This document shows positions 24,029-33,701 of a stretch of DNA of 64,000 bases, one piece after another. The notes under the pieces were generated by a model. The model ran no database searches and was not told where the DNA came from. It was given only the letters and a program-made list of their open reading frames with translations. Source of the DNA: an uncultured Ruminococcus sp. (GTDB lineage: Bacteria > Bacillota > Clostridia > Oscillospirales > CAG-272); assembly GCA_902778145.1 (NCBI GenBank), contig CACYWW010000001.1:38504-102503 (forward strand), written 5' to 3'. The position numbers and the translations under genes were made by a program. Each line of letters begins with the position of its first letter. Positions within the stretch are counted from its first letter, which is position 1.

Positions 24029-25120
24029 TCATACTTTGTAATATTCTTTGTACCATTCTGCAAACTTCCGCAAACCTTCTCTAATCCCGATTTTGGGAGT
24101 AAAACCGAAATCACACTCTAATGCAGAGGTGTCGGCATAGGTGGTAGGCACATCGCCGGGCTGCATAGGTACAAGTTTTTTGTGAGCATCAAAATCGAAA
24201 TCAGCAGGCAAAACCTTCGCTCTCACAAGTTCTTCCTGTAAAGTATTCACGAAATCAAGTAAATTTTCCGGCTGGCCGCCTCCTATGTTATAGACTGCGT
24301 AAGGAGGTAACGGAAGACCATCCTCTCCATTCTCTCGCTTTGGCGCGCCCTGCATTACACGGATCACACCTTCAACAATGTCGTCAACATAGGTGAAATC
24401 GCGTTTGCAGTTTCCATAATTGAAGATCTGAATCGTCTCACCGCGGAGAAGCTTCTGCGTCGCAGAAAAGTAGAACATATCTGGGCGACCGGCAGGACCG
24501 TAAACGGTAAAGAAACGCAAACCGGTCGATGGGATGTTATAAAGCTTGCTGTATGCGTGAGCAAGCAATTCGTTTGATTTCTTTGTCGCAGCATACAGTG
24601 AGACAGGGTTGTCCACATGATCCTCTGTGCTAAATGGGACTTTCTTATTGCCGCCGTAAACAGAAGACGAGGACGCATAGACAAGATGCTCGACGCCCTT
24701 TGCACCATTATCATAAGAGTGGCGGCAAGCTTCGAGGATATTGTAGAATCCAATGATGTTCGATTCTATATACACATCTGGATGATCTATTGAGTACCGA
24801 ACACCTGCCTGCGCAGCAAGATTGACTACAATATCAAATTTGTAATTAGCAAACAAATCGTCGATTAGAGATTTGTCAGCAATAGTACCTTTATAAAACA
24901 CAAACTCGCGTCCACTGTTCTTAGCACATTCATTGAGTTGCGCGAGACGATAGTCTTTCAGTGATGTATCGTAGTAGTCGTTAATATTATCCACGCCGAC
25001 AATATGTGCTTTTGTATCGTCATTTAGCAGGCGATCAACCAGTTTTGCACCGATGAATCCTGCGGCACCGGTGATAAGGATTGTTTTGTTATTAAGTGAA
25101 CACTTTTCTTTAGAAAACAT
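24029..25120 (-). CDS. UDP-glucuronate 4-epimerase
   Basis: This is an extended SDR of about 363 residues with ITGAAGFIGAKLVDRLL, SSSSVYGGN, the catalytic YAATKKSNELLAHAYSKL, and LRFFTVYGPAGRPDMF, the signature of the UDP-GlcA 4-epimerases (CapI/LspL group). It converts UDP-glucuronate to UDP-galacturonate, and the flanking ugd supplies the substrate. ATG at 25120 is chosen because GAGG lies six bases upstream; TTG at 25126 is less likely. Ten bases separate it from ugd. Confidence 0.85.
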   Translation of the reverse strand: MFSKEKCSLNNKTILITGAAGFIGAKLVDRLLNDDTKAHIVGVDNINDYYDTSLKDYRLAQLNECAKNSGREFVFYKGTIADKSLIDDLFANYKFDIVVNLAAQAGVRYSIDHPDVYIESNIIGFYNILEACRHSYDNGAKGVEHLVYASSSSVYGGNKKVPFSTEDHVDNPVSLYAATKKSNELLAHAYSKLYNIPSTGLRFFTVYGPAGRPDMFYFSATQKLLRGETIQIFNYGNCKRDFTYVDDIVEGVIRVMQGAPKRENGEDGLPLPPYAVYNIGGGQPENLLDFVNTLQEELVRAKVLPADFDFDAHKKLVPMQPGDVPTTYADTSALECDFGFTPKIGIREGLRKFAEWYKEYYKV

Positions 25121-25138
25121 TGTCAACCTCGAATACCA

Positions 25139-26260
25139 TTATTTGTTCGTAACCCAAGGTTCATATTTGCCGAACTCAAGGATATCCGCAATTCTCTTAC
25201 ACGCGTTTCCATCTCCATACGGATTGCAAGCATGTGACATTTTCTCATACGCTTCCTTGTCTTCAAGCAGTTCCTTGAAATTTCTATATATGACTTCCTC
25301 ATCTGTCCCGACAAGACGCAAAGTCCCCGCTGCAACGCCCTCTGGTCTTTCTGTGGTGTCGCGCATGACAAGCACTGGTTTTCCATAGGATGGGCACTCC
25401 TCCTGAATACCGCCGCTGTCGGTCAAGCAAAGATAGCATCTCGCCTCAAAGTTGTGACAATCGAATACTTCAATCGGCTCAATGATATGGATTTGCTTAC
25501 AGTCGCCGAGTTCCTCGTCGGCTGTCTGCCGCACAACCGGGTTCATGTGAATCGGGTAGACCGCCTTACACTCAGGATGCTCATCAAGTACTCTACGGAT
25601 TGCGCGGAACATGTTGTGCATCGGCTGACCGAGGTTTTCACGGCGGTGCGCAGTGATAAAAATCAGTTTGCCATCACCAACCCAGTCAAGCTCTGGATGC
25701 ATGTAGTCCGTTCGTACAGTGTGCTGCATCGCATCTATGACGGTATTACCCGTGATGTAAATTGTAGACGAATCTTTGCCTTCGCGCAAAAGATTGTCCG
25801 CAGCAAGCTGCGTTGGGGCAAAGTTATATTTGCTAATAATGCCAACTGCTTGCCGATTGAACTCTTCGGGGTACGGACTACAAATGTTGTATGTGCGAAG
25901 TCCTGCCTCAACATGGCCCACAGGAATCTGAAGGTAAAAGCATGCGAGCGCCGTTACAAATGTTGTCGAGGTGTCGCCATGCACAAGCACAATGTCTGGA
26001 TGTGCTTCCTCAATTACAGATTTAATGCGGTTTAGGATGTTCGTCGTAATGTCGAAAAGTGTCTGCTTGTCTTTCATGATGTTAAGATCATAGTCTGGGA
26101 CTACATTAAATATTGATAGCACTTGATCCAACATCTGGCGATGCTGTGCAGTTACACATACGATAGTTTGTAACCCTTTTCTAGCCTTTAGTTCGTTAAC
26201 CAAAGGGCACATTTTTATTGCTTCTGGTCGTGTGCCAAAAACAAGCATGATTTTTTTCAT
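25139..26260 (-). CDS. wecB: UDP-N-acetylglucosamine 2-epimerase (non-hydrolysing)
   Basis: The 373-residue protein has the hallmarks of the WecB/MnaA group: VFGTRPEAIKMCPL, VHGDTSTTF, GHVEAGLRTYNICSPYPEE, ITAHRRENLG and DSGGIQEECPSYGKP. It interconverts UDP-GlcNAc and UDP-ManNAc. With the wecC-type dehydrogenase at 31368 it should provide UDP-ManNAcA. It is the only 2-epimerase in the window, which matters for the FnlA branch of the locus. Confidence 0.93.
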   Translation of the reverse strand: MKKIMLVFGTRPEAIKMCPLVNELKARKGLQTIVCVTAQHRQMLDQVLSIFNVVPDYDLNIMKDKQTLFDITTNILNRIKSVIEEAHPDIVLVHGDTSTTFVTALACFYLQIPVGHVEAGLRTYNICSPYPEEFNRQAVGIISKYNFAPTQLAADNLLREGKDSSTIYITGNTVIDAMQHTVRTDYMHPELDWVGDGKLIFITAHRRENLGQPMHNMFRAIRRVLDEHPECKAVYPIHMNPVVRQTADEELGDCKQIHIIEPIEVFDCHNFEARCYLCLTDSGGIQEECPSYGKPVLVMRDTTERPEGVAAGTLRLVGTDEEVIYRNFKELLEDKEAYEKMSHACNPYGDGNACKRIADILEFGKYEPWVTNK

Positions 26261-26329
26261 ATAAGCATCCTTTCAATCATCAAACAGAATTCTTATGATA
26301 AGCAAACGTGGGATTTTGTGAATGGTGTT

Positions 26330-27526
26330 TTATTGATTAACTACCGTGTTTTTTCTTTTCTCGACGTAAACAAATGCAATAATAGTTCCTAATACATACA
26401 TTAACGCAGATGTATATATAATGATCTGCGTCCAGCAAACAAATAATAAAACTAGTAACATAAAAAAGACAAAAACAATTCTCGATTTATCTAACGTCTT
26501 TTTGGGAGTCTTTTTCCCCAACAATACTACATTTTTGAGGCTACTAAAAACTGGGGCAGCGAAAAGAAACGTTCCAGCCAGTCCTGTACATGCAAGCAGC
26601 TCTGTGTACGAACAATGTGAATAAGTGTTAAATGAACTATAATATCTAAAATTGTTAATACCGACTCCGAATATGGGGTTCTTACTGAAAACTGACAACC
26701 CTTCGATTATAAGATCGTATCGCTTCTGTGTGCTTTTATCCTCAAGAATACTATCCATACGTGCTTGAGCGTACAGCAATCGATCACCATATTGTGTAGT
26801 GATATAATAAAATGCAATGAAAGCAATTAGAATCAAAGAAAGAGTAATCAGAAATGCATACAGAGGATTCGACTTATCAAAAACTCTTCGATAACAGAAC
26901 AAGATGAAGACAATAATCAGTATTGCACTTGCAATCAAACACTTTTTTGACGCCGTAGATAATGCAGAAAAGAGTAGCAAAACAATAATTGCTCCGGAAA
27001 AGACCACCTTTTTTGTGCCTATTTTGTTTGACAAGAGAAGAAAGAGCACATACCCTATTGAAAACGCAAGAATTGTTCCAACAATATTAACATTAACATC
27101 TTCACTAAAACTTATTCTATTTAAGCCGACGCCAAACATAAGCATCCAAATGGATATTATTACACCTAGTATCACAAATAACGAAGCAGAAAAATTAATA
27201 GATTCGTCAACAACCGAATACAATATAATCAAAAAAATTGCAACTACATATTCGATAATGAGTTGGGAATATGTAAAAGCTATTTTCGTATCGACTGCAA
27301 AAGCAGACATCGCTAAGGTAAGCAGTCCAAAAACAAATAATGTCATAACCTCCTTATAAATGGTAATTCTTTTTTTATAAATAAGAAATGACACTAATGC
27401 CAAAACGATGAGGATCTGAGACATATGAGGTATAGACACAACAACATTTTTTAGAAACTGCGAATAAAGAAAATATATTGAAAAAAGTCCCTTACTAATA
27501 TAATATAATGATTTCCCGTTTCTCAT
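26330..27526 (-). CDS. wzy: O-antigen/capsule polymerase (Wzy-like)
   Basis: This is an almost entirely hydrophobic protein of about 398 residues with some ten to twelve membrane helices and one larger extracytoplasmic loop (YGDRLLYAQARMDSILEDKS, FSKNPIFGVGINNFRYYSS). The loop sequence NPIFGVGINNF is typical of the O-antigen ligase/polymerase family. The sequence is otherwise poorly conserved, as usual for Wzy. ATG at 27526 has AGAAGG six bases upstream. It is expected to polymerise the repeat units flipped by the wzx product. Confidence 0.72.
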   Translation of the reverse strand: MRNGKSLYYISKGLFSIYFLYSQFLKNVVVSIPHMSQILIVLALVSFLIYKKRITIYKEVMTLFVFGLLTLAMSAFAVDTKIAFTYSQLIIEYVVAIFLIILYSVVDESINFSASLFVILGVIISIWMLMFGVGLNRISFSEDVNVNIVGTILAFSIGYVLFLLLSNKIGTKKVVFSGAIIVLLLFSALSTASKKCLIASAILIIVFILFCYRRVFDKSNPLYAFLITLSLILIAFIAFYYITTQYGDRLLYAQARMDSILEDKSTQKRYDLIIEGLSVFSKNPIFGVGINNFRYYSSFNTYSHCSYTELLACTGLAGTFLFAAPVFSSLKNVVLLGKKTPKKTLDKSRIVFVFFMLLVLLFVCWTQIIIYTSALMYVLGTIIAFVYVEKRKNTVVNQ

Positions 27527-27537
27527 AAACATCCTTC

Positions 27538-28644
27538 TCAATTGCTAGCGCCAATAAACTCAGCAATCTTTCTTGCTCTATTATCCAGCGAATACTGTTC
27601 TCTACATGAGCGAATATATGTCTCCATTTCCTTGCGTTTATGCTCGTCGTTTACAAGTATCATTATGGCGTTTCGAATTCCTTCGATATCATCGTAGTCA
27701 ACTCGAATCGAATTCCTTTCATTAAGGATGCAATCGTTGAACTCTCCATTAGAGGAAATAACTGGAATACCACAGCCTAAAGCTTCCACAATTGCATTAC
27801 AACACCCCTCTGCTTCGGTTGGAAGAACAAAAAAGTCTGCAGCACAAAGATACTTATTTAAAACATAATGATCGACTCTACCAATAAAAAGAATATTATC
27901 ATCTTCGGGTTTTTGTTCTCCTTCGCCAATATATATCATTTTTAAGTCTTTAATTCCATGTGCTGCTTCTTTAACCCTCATCGGTCCTTTTCGTTCTATG
28001 AAATGCCCTACAAAAACACCAATTACCTTATCAATCGGAAAACCAAGTTCTTTACGGCATTCGTTACGGTCAAGCAGTTTAAAGGAATCTATATCCAAAG
28101 CATTCGGTGCCTCCAAAACACAATCGTTCCATCTGTTTTCTCGGACTATCCTTGTGTTCTGAGATGATACGGTGATTATGCCATTCAATGCACGAATATC
28201 ACGATTCGTTTTCTCTGGATTTCTGTCCTTCATAAACCAAAGAGTACTCTCCCCAAAAGCGCAAAAAGAACGCACTCCGTGCTTTTTAGCAATTTTTGCT
28301 GCAACTATCCCTGCACACATAAAATGGGAATACAAGACGGTATTAGTATAGTCATGGATGTTTTTTTCCACAGCTTTTCTGAAGCAAATATCCTGTATTC
28401 TATTCTGTAAAATGCGTAAGAAAGGGAAAATTTTTAAAAAAGCAAACCTGAAATATAGAGGAAATACTTCATCTTCTGATTTACACTTTCTGTTTTTAAT
28501 CCAATCAGAGAATGTTAAAGGATTGATGACTTTAACATACAAGCCCTGTTTTCTCCAATTAGTCACCAATTCTTTTACGAACTGATATTTGGAGGGGTTC
28601 CCAACAATTGGATATCCGTATGTAATAACAATTATTTTTTTCAT
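27538..28644 (-). CDS. Glycosyltransferase, family 4 (GT-B fold)
   Basis: The 368-residue GT-B enzyme has an N-terminal acceptor domain (VITYGYPIVGNPSKYQFVKEL) and a C-terminal nucleotide-sugar domain with GVFVGHFIERKGPMRVKEA and FVLPTEAEGCCNAIVEALGCGIPVI, the EX7E-type region of GT4 enzymes. It transfers one sugar of the repeat unit in the cytoplasm. Donor and linkage cannot be read from the sequence. It overlaps or abuts the polymerase gene. Confidence 0.83.
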   Translation of the reverse strand: MKKIIVITYGYPIVGNPSKYQFVKELVTNWRKQGLYVKVINPLTFSDWIKNRKCKSEDEVFPLYFRFAFLKIFPFLRILQNRIQDICFRKAVEKNIHDYTNTVLYSHFMCAGIVAAKIAKKHGVRSFCAFGESTLWFMKDRNPEKTNRDIRALNGIITVSSQNTRIVRENRWNDCVLEAPNALDIDSFKLLDRNECRKELGFPIDKVIGVFVGHFIERKGPMRVKEAAHGIKDLKMIYIGEGEQKPEDDNILFIGRVDHYVLNKYLCAADFFVLPTEAEGCCNAIVEALGCGIPVISSNGEFNDCILNERNSIRVDYDDIEGIRNAIMILVNDEHKRKEMETYIRSCREQYSLDNRARKIAEFIGASN

Positions 28645-28680
28645 ACTGTAATCACCATTTAATCGGTCGTTAAAATGCTA

Positions 28681-30210
28681 TTATCCCTGCTTAATCTTTG
28701 CTCGTTTCAACAGGACATGTATCATTTTAATGGTATCCGCCCTTGCAAATACTAAATTGGATCCAAAAGTCACCACTGCACAAATAGCCAATGTGACGCA
28801 ACAATAACAACACCACATTCCGAAGTTGGGTGTTGAAATCCTAATTAGAATTCCTGATGTTACAAGTCCTGCATATGTAAGAAGTGAAATCGCATACCTT
28901 TTAATTTGTAAAGCGATATTGATATATAGTACTTCTTTATTAAGAAATCTGACAAATGAAATCGTTCTGTAAACCATAGCAGCGAGTGTACCTATTGCCA
29001 CACCAAGAAGACCAAGCCATCCAACAAATATTACCGAAACAACAATGTTAATACCGGCTTCGACTGCCGCTGAAATTTTGGTTTCTTTGAATTTTCCTGC
29101 TGCGTATATTACATTATTATAGGGAAGCCTAATACAATAAATATACTCAGCCGCAACAATAACGATACCAAATGAATACTGAATATAATTGGCATCAGTT
29201 ATATTCTTAACGTAAACATCTATAAAATTGAAAATCGTAATGCTTGCCGTTGCAAATATTACCGTACAAAAAATGTGCATAAACGTATTGTACAACTGAA
29301 AAGCAGACTGTAGATTCTTTTTTTCTCCAAGGGCAATAATATTTCCAAGCGCAGATGTTACTGCCCTTCCTATCGCTGTAACAAACGAAGAGAGACCTAC
29401 CAGCACCATACTGTAAACCGAATACACGGAAACCAAGCCCAAGGTAATCTTTTCAGTGAATCTTGAAAAGAGTGTTAAAACAAACACATCTGTCTTCGTA
29501 TGAATAAAGTAGGCAATTGCTTGTGTAAACCCATCCCAACGCTGTTTAATCAGCGAGTTATCGATCTCATAATGCTTGCTGAGATTGTATTTCCTTTTAG
29601 AATACAGACTCAATAATAAAGGACGAAGAACAAAGAGCACCGCACTCCCCAATTTAACGATTTGAATAGAGCACCCAGCATGGATGAGAAAAACAGAAAC
29701 AATTGTATTAATAATTACTGTGACAATTTGAACAATTGAATATACATAAGACCGCTGATCGGCCTCTAGTAGCATCTGGTGTGTAATGCCAAAGAAATAT
29801 TGGGCTGCAGTGCTAACACCGATGATTAATACAAGTGATGCCGTATAGAAAAAATCGCCAAACTGAGTTGCAATAATTGTCGGAAAAAACACCGCAAGAA
29901 CGACTATATATACAACCGAAATAACGGCAATTCTGCGAAAAAAACTTTCAACTGTTTTGACTATTATACACAGTTTGTCATGATCCTTATCTGCTAAGGG
30001 CTTGTATAGCGCTGCTTTTGCTACAGTACCAACACCAGACTGAAGAAGCGTTATATATCCAATAAAGCTTGTTATCGATGAAATCAGACCATTTACTTCT
30101 GACCCATAAATACGGATTATCAGTCTAGGTAAAATAAGGCCAGATATCATCGTTATAATCTCGAGCAATATGGAAAATGCAGAATTAATCAACGCTTTCT
30201 TTTTTCTCAT
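28681..30210 (-). CDS. wzx: Polysaccharide flippase (Wzx/MATE-like)
   Basis: The 509-residue membrane protein has about 12-14 helices. It opens with INSAFSILLEIITMISGLILPRLIIRIYGSE and contains LLQSGVGTVAKAALYKPL, the N-terminal pattern of Wzx/RfbX flippases (PST family). It should move the lipid-linked repeat unit across the membrane. The ribosome site is weak, with GAGGGG about 14 bases from the start. Length and composition fit the family. Confidence 0.85.
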   Translation of the reverse strand: MRKKKALINSAFSILLEIITMISGLILPRLIIRIYGSEVNGLISSITSFIGYITLLQSGVGTVAKAALYKPLADKDHDKLCIIVKTVESFFRRIAVISVVYIVVLAVFFPTIIATQFGDFFYTASLVLIIGVSTAAQYFFGITHQMLLEADQRSYVYSIVQIVTVIINTIVSVFLIHAGCSIQIVKLGSAVLFVLRPLLLSLYSKRKYNLSKHYEIDNSLIKQRWDGFTQAIAYFIHTKTDVFVLTLFSRFTEKITLGLVSVYSVYSMVLVGLSSFVTAIGRAVTSALGNIIALGEKKNLQSAFQLYNTFMHIFCTVIFATASITIFNFIDVYVKNITDANYIQYSFGIVIVAAEYIYCIRLPYNNVIYAAGKFKETKISAAVEAGINIVVSVIFVGWLGLLGVAIGTLAAMVYRTISFVRFLNKEVLYINIALQIKRYAISLLTYAGLVTSGILIRISTPNFGMWCCYCCVTLAICAVVTFGSNLVFARADTIKMIHVLLKRAKIKQG

Positions 30211-30242
30211 TTATTCTAATAATCCCCTCTTTATGAACAAAT

Positions 30243-31313
30243 TCAGTGAGGAAGGTATGCAAAGTTAATCCTTGCCCTATCGATCAGTTCTGCAGGAACA
30301 GTAATGCCTTTACCCTTATAACTTTCGAGCATAGAGTAAGCCTCTGCAGAACCGACTTCCGAAAGGGCCTTGCATCGCCCAGATTCTCCGATTTGCTTAT
30401 AAAACCTGGTCGTCTTATTCGGGACAAACGGGAATGACAACACTGAACGGCCGAACAGAGAGCCTACAATGCCAGCGTGCAGTTTAGTAGTTACAATTAT
30501 ATCCGCGCATTCTAGTTGCCTTGTAAACACCCAAGGGTCATCAAACTTCAGAATCTCTGGAAGATATCCCTCGAACATGTCGGCAAATTCGCCATAAACC
30601 TCGTTTGAACAAACACCATCAGCAGCGAGATAGAGTTGATAATCCGGATTATTATCTAGAAACCTCTTGACTGCTGGGATGATGATCTCTCTCATCTTTT
30701 CTTTAACGTCGTTCTGCGGATCTATGTGGAAGAGAAGCATCTTTCTTCCCAGGGGAATTACAAAGGGCTTGACATTGCTCTTTTCAGACTCCATGTATTC
30801 CTTCAATAATAGCGCAGTATCAGCAGTAACTTCGATATCCCTTTTAATACCGTACTCCCTGCAGAAATGCTTTGATTCCTCGTTACGAACGGTCAACACC
30901 TTTGCATATTCCAAAATCTTCTTGGATTTTCTGCTGAAAGCTGCTTTGGTAAAGGGCCCTGCGCCGACCCCGAGAATATAGATAGGCTTTCCTGCGTTCA
31001 AAAAATAATAGGCAGGAGCAAGATATCTCTGGATACGACGAAACTCTGCGAACGGCCTTTTCCTAAGCGGTTCAATAAAATATCCGCCAGAAATCATAAC
31101 AAGCGCATCGCATTTTTCCATAACCTTCTTATAATGCGTTCTGTCTGGAATATAATCAAGATATTTTGCAAAATAATCACTAACTCCGTACTTTGGATGC
31201 GCATAATATTCCACTTCGGCTCCGAACTTTTTTATGGCGTTTCCGAACAGTTCAGCAAATAGATAATCTCCGTAGTTGCTCATATTGATTGCGCCATGAA
31301 GCATTACTCTCAT
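30243..31313 (-). CDS. Polysaccharide pyruvyl transferase family protein
   Basis: ATG at 31313 with GGAG ten bases upstream gives 356 residues: MLHGAINMSNYGDYLFAELF, GGYFIEPL, YILGVGAGPFTK, VRNEESKHFCREYGI, VTTKLHAGIVGSLFGRSVLSFP. These are the conserved blocks of the CsaB-type pyruvyl transferases, which add ketal-linked pyruvate to sugars. It would make the polysaccharide more acidic. Some members of the family have other roles, so the exact reaction is inferred. Confidence 0.78.
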   Translation of the reverse strand: MRVMLHGAINMSNYGDYLFAELFGNAIKKFGAEVEYYAHPKYGVSDYFAKYLDYIPDRTHYKKVMEKCDALVMISGGYFIEPLRKRPFAEFRRIQRYLAPAYYFLNAGKPIYILGVGAGPFTKAAFSRKSKKILEYAKVLTVRNEESKHFCREYGIKRDIEVTADTALLLKEYMESEKSNVKPFVIPLGRKMLLFHIDPQNDVKEKMREIIIPAVKRFLDNNPDYQLYLAADGVCSNEVYGEFADMFEGYLPEILKFDDPWVFTRQLECADIIVTTKLHAGIVGSLFGRSVLSFPFVPNKTTRFYKQIGESGRCKALSEVGSAEAYSMLESYKGKGITVPAELIDRARINFAYLPH

Positions 31314-31367
31314 ATTATCGTTTCTCCTATTTTGGGGGCAGTACATTCAAGCTTCCAACCGATAGCG

Positions 31368-32588
31368 TCAAATGTGATAAACTCCTGGTATCTTGCAGAT
31401 ATTATGGCAGTCAAGAATCACCTTTCCTACAAGTTTTCCCATGTTTTCTTTGATTTCGTTGTGCTTGACCATAATCACGACGAAATCGACATCGTTAAGG
31501 AACTTGTCCAAATCGTGATATTGATTCGACACGACTTCTTTTTCAATAAACGGATCGTAGACCTTTAACCCATTTGCAAGATGACGCTCCTGGCTCTCCA
31601 ACAACTGCAGCGTAGGAGACTCTCGCATATCATCGACATTTTCTTTATAAGTAAGTCCGTACAGTCCGACACGCGTAATATCAGTCATGCCCTTTTCTTT
31701 CATAATCTCGTAGATACGGTTGAGCACGAAATCGGGCATGCCGTCATTGGTTTTCATCGACTCGTCAATAACCTTTGCAAGCGACGGATAATCACCGACA
31801 AGGAACCAAGGATCAACAGAAATACAGTGCCCGCCCACTCCGGGACCTGGCTGAAGGATATTTACACGTGGGTGCATATTGCAGATCTTGATGATCTCAT
31901 ACACATCCATATTATCGTGCCGGCAAATCTTAGCAAGTTCGTTAGCAAACGCGATATTCACAGCGCGGAAAGTGTTCTCAACAACCTTCGTCATCTCTGC
32001 GGTCTTGATGTCGGTAACAATGATCTCTCCCTGACAGAAGGAAGCATAGAGATTCTTCACTTTCTCTCCGATTTCCTTGTCATCGGCGCCAATCGTGCGA
32101 TTGTTGTGCAGAAGTTCGTACACCATATTGCCTGGAATGATGCGCTCCGGTGCGTGAACAAGATTGATGTCCTCACCGATCTTGAAGCCGTTAGCTTCAA
32201 TCACAGGGCGCACGAATTTCTCAATCGTACCGGGAGAAACGGTCGATTCAATAACAACAGTCGCACCTTTCGGGCATACTTTCATCACATCTTTGACAGC
32301 AGCGACGACGTAGCAAGCGTCAACCTTTTTGCTGAACTTGTCATATGGCGTGGGTACGGAAACAATGTAGGTGTCCGTCACCTGATATTCGTCCGTGAAC
32401 TTGATGCCAGCTTTAACAGCTTCTGTAAACAACTCGTCCAGACCTTTTTCTTTGAATGTGGTTTTGCCAGCGTTTAATGTAGCTACTAGTTCCCTATTGT
32501 AGTCTGTTCCTATGACCTCCACTCCATGGGATGCCATCATAAGAGCAGTAGGCAAACCTATGTAACCCAGCCCAATAACGTTAATCAT
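31368..32588 (-). CDS. wecC: UDP-N-acetyl-D-mannosamine dehydrogenase
   Basis: At 406 residues, the protein has GLGYIGLPTALMMASHGVEVIG, VIESTVSPGT, AEMTKVVENTFRAVNIAFANEL and the catalytic cysteine in GPGVGGHCISVDPWFLV. These are the features of WecC-type dehydrogenases acting on UDP-ManNAc. With WecB it yields UDP-ManNAcA, an acidic donor. The gene overlaps the downstream end of a glycosyltransferase gene by eight bases. Confidence 0.9.
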   Translation of the reverse strand: MINVIGLGYIGLPTALMMASHGVEVIGTDYNRELVATLNAGKTTFKEKGLDELFTEAVKAGIKFTDEYQVTDTYIVSVPTPYDKFSKKVDACYVVAAVKDVMKVCPKGATVVIESTVSPGTIEKFVRPVIEANGFKIGEDINLVHAPERIIPGNMVYELLHNNRTIGADDKEIGEKVKNLYASFCQGEIIVTDIKTAEMTKVVENTFRAVNIAFANELAKICRHDNMDVYEIIKICNMHPRVNILQPGPGVGGHCISVDPWFLVGDYPSLAKVIDESMKTNDGMPDFVLNRIYEIMKEKGMTDITRVGLYGLTYKENVDDMRESPTLQLLESQERHLANGLKVYDPFIEKEVVSNQYHDLDKFLNDVDFVVIMVKHNEIKENMGKLVGKVILDCHNICKIPGVYHI

Positions 32589-33672
32589 TCTTCAAACCCT
32601 CCATATAATCAGTAAGCCGCTTCTGAAATAAAGCTTTGCTTTTTTCAATTTCATTATCGATAAAATTGGCGCAAATACTTTGTGCCCTCTCAAGATTGTA
32701 TTGTTGATACCATTCATATAGTTTTTCCAAGTCGTGTTTTATTCCTTCGCTCCCATGAATAGTATATCCTATTCCACATTGACAGGCGATATCGTCAGTG
32801 CAGGTTCCTGCATAGGTCAATATGGGTATTCCAAGGAAAATGGCATAATAAAGCTTAATAGAAAGAGCTGAGTCGAGATGAATATTTCCATAACCATACA
32901 AATTGTATAGAATATCAGCCTCTTTTAAATATTCTGCCGTTTTCTCTTGTGGAAACTTACCGCGGACTCGTATATTGTTGTAATTTCTTTCTTTAGCATA
33001 TTCTTCAACCTTTTCTGAACCTATTCCATAGAATAGCAATTCAAATCGTGAATCATTGCCCAATATATCAAGAAACTGAAATGTATTCTCTAACCAACCG
33101 ATTTGGCCAATATACTCTATTCTGATAGGGCGATTAATTGCCTTTGACTTTGGTTTTTCAAGCTGTGAAAGAATAGAATCATTCATGCTATGAAGGAAAA
33201 TATACTCATGTTTCGGAAGATAATCAATAAATCTTTTCGAAGAAACTGTAGCAAACGCACATTTTTTAATAGTTTTTTTTAACTCTGAACGTACAAAAGG
33301 TTTATCAAGGTAAAAATAATCACGAATGTTAATTGTATATTTCCCAGAAAAGAAACGCCTTAGCATACCTCCATAAATAAAGGTTGTAACCTCATTCCAA
33401 ACAACGATAAGATCATATTTGCCATTATCGAGAATAGAGCGTATCTTTTTTCGTTGCTTATAGAACAAGAATGATTTTTTTAAGCTACTTCCCTCAGAAC
33501 CACATTCTATCCGAATAGGGATAAGATGTGAATCGTATGGAGGCTCATATTCGTGAAACTTATCATAAAAAATAATATCATAGTCAATTCCGTGTTTTCT
33601 GAAGTAATCAGTATAAGCAGATGTCATTGACAACCTCGAACGGTCTACAATCGTCAAAATACACGCTTTCAT
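32581..33672 (-). CDS. Glycosyltransferase, GT-B type (363 aa)
   Basis: The enzyme has an N-terminal domain (LTIVDRSRLSMTSAYTDYFR) and a C-terminal half with IEYIGQIGWLENTFQFLDI, FYGIGSEKVEEYA and DILYNLYGYGNIHLDSALSIKLY, consistent with a divergent GT4-like transferase. ATG at 33672 with TAGGAG upstream is chosen over TTG at 33678. It lies between the wecC-type gene and the rmlD-like gene. Donor and acceptor are unknown. Confidence 0.7.
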   Translation of the reverse strand: MKACILTIVDRSRLSMTSAYTDYFRKHGIDYDIIFYDKFHEYEPPYDSHLIPIRIECGSEGSSLKKSFLFYKQRKKIRSILDNGKYDLIVVWNEVTTFIYGGMLRRFFSGKYTINIRDYFYLDKPFVRSELKKTIKKCAFATVSSKRFIDYLPKHEYIFLHSMNDSILSQLEKPKSKAINRPIRIEYIGQIGWLENTFQFLDILGNDSRFELLFYGIGSEKVEEYAKERNYNNIRVRGKFPQEKTAEYLKEADILYNLYGYGNIHLDSALSIKLYYAIFLGIPILTYAGTCTDDIACQCGIGYTIHGSEGIKHDLEKLYEWYQQYNLERAQSICANFIDNEIEKSKALFQKRLTDYMEGLKND

Positions 33673-33701
33673 ATTCAAACTCCTATAAATCAGAATTGAA
33701 A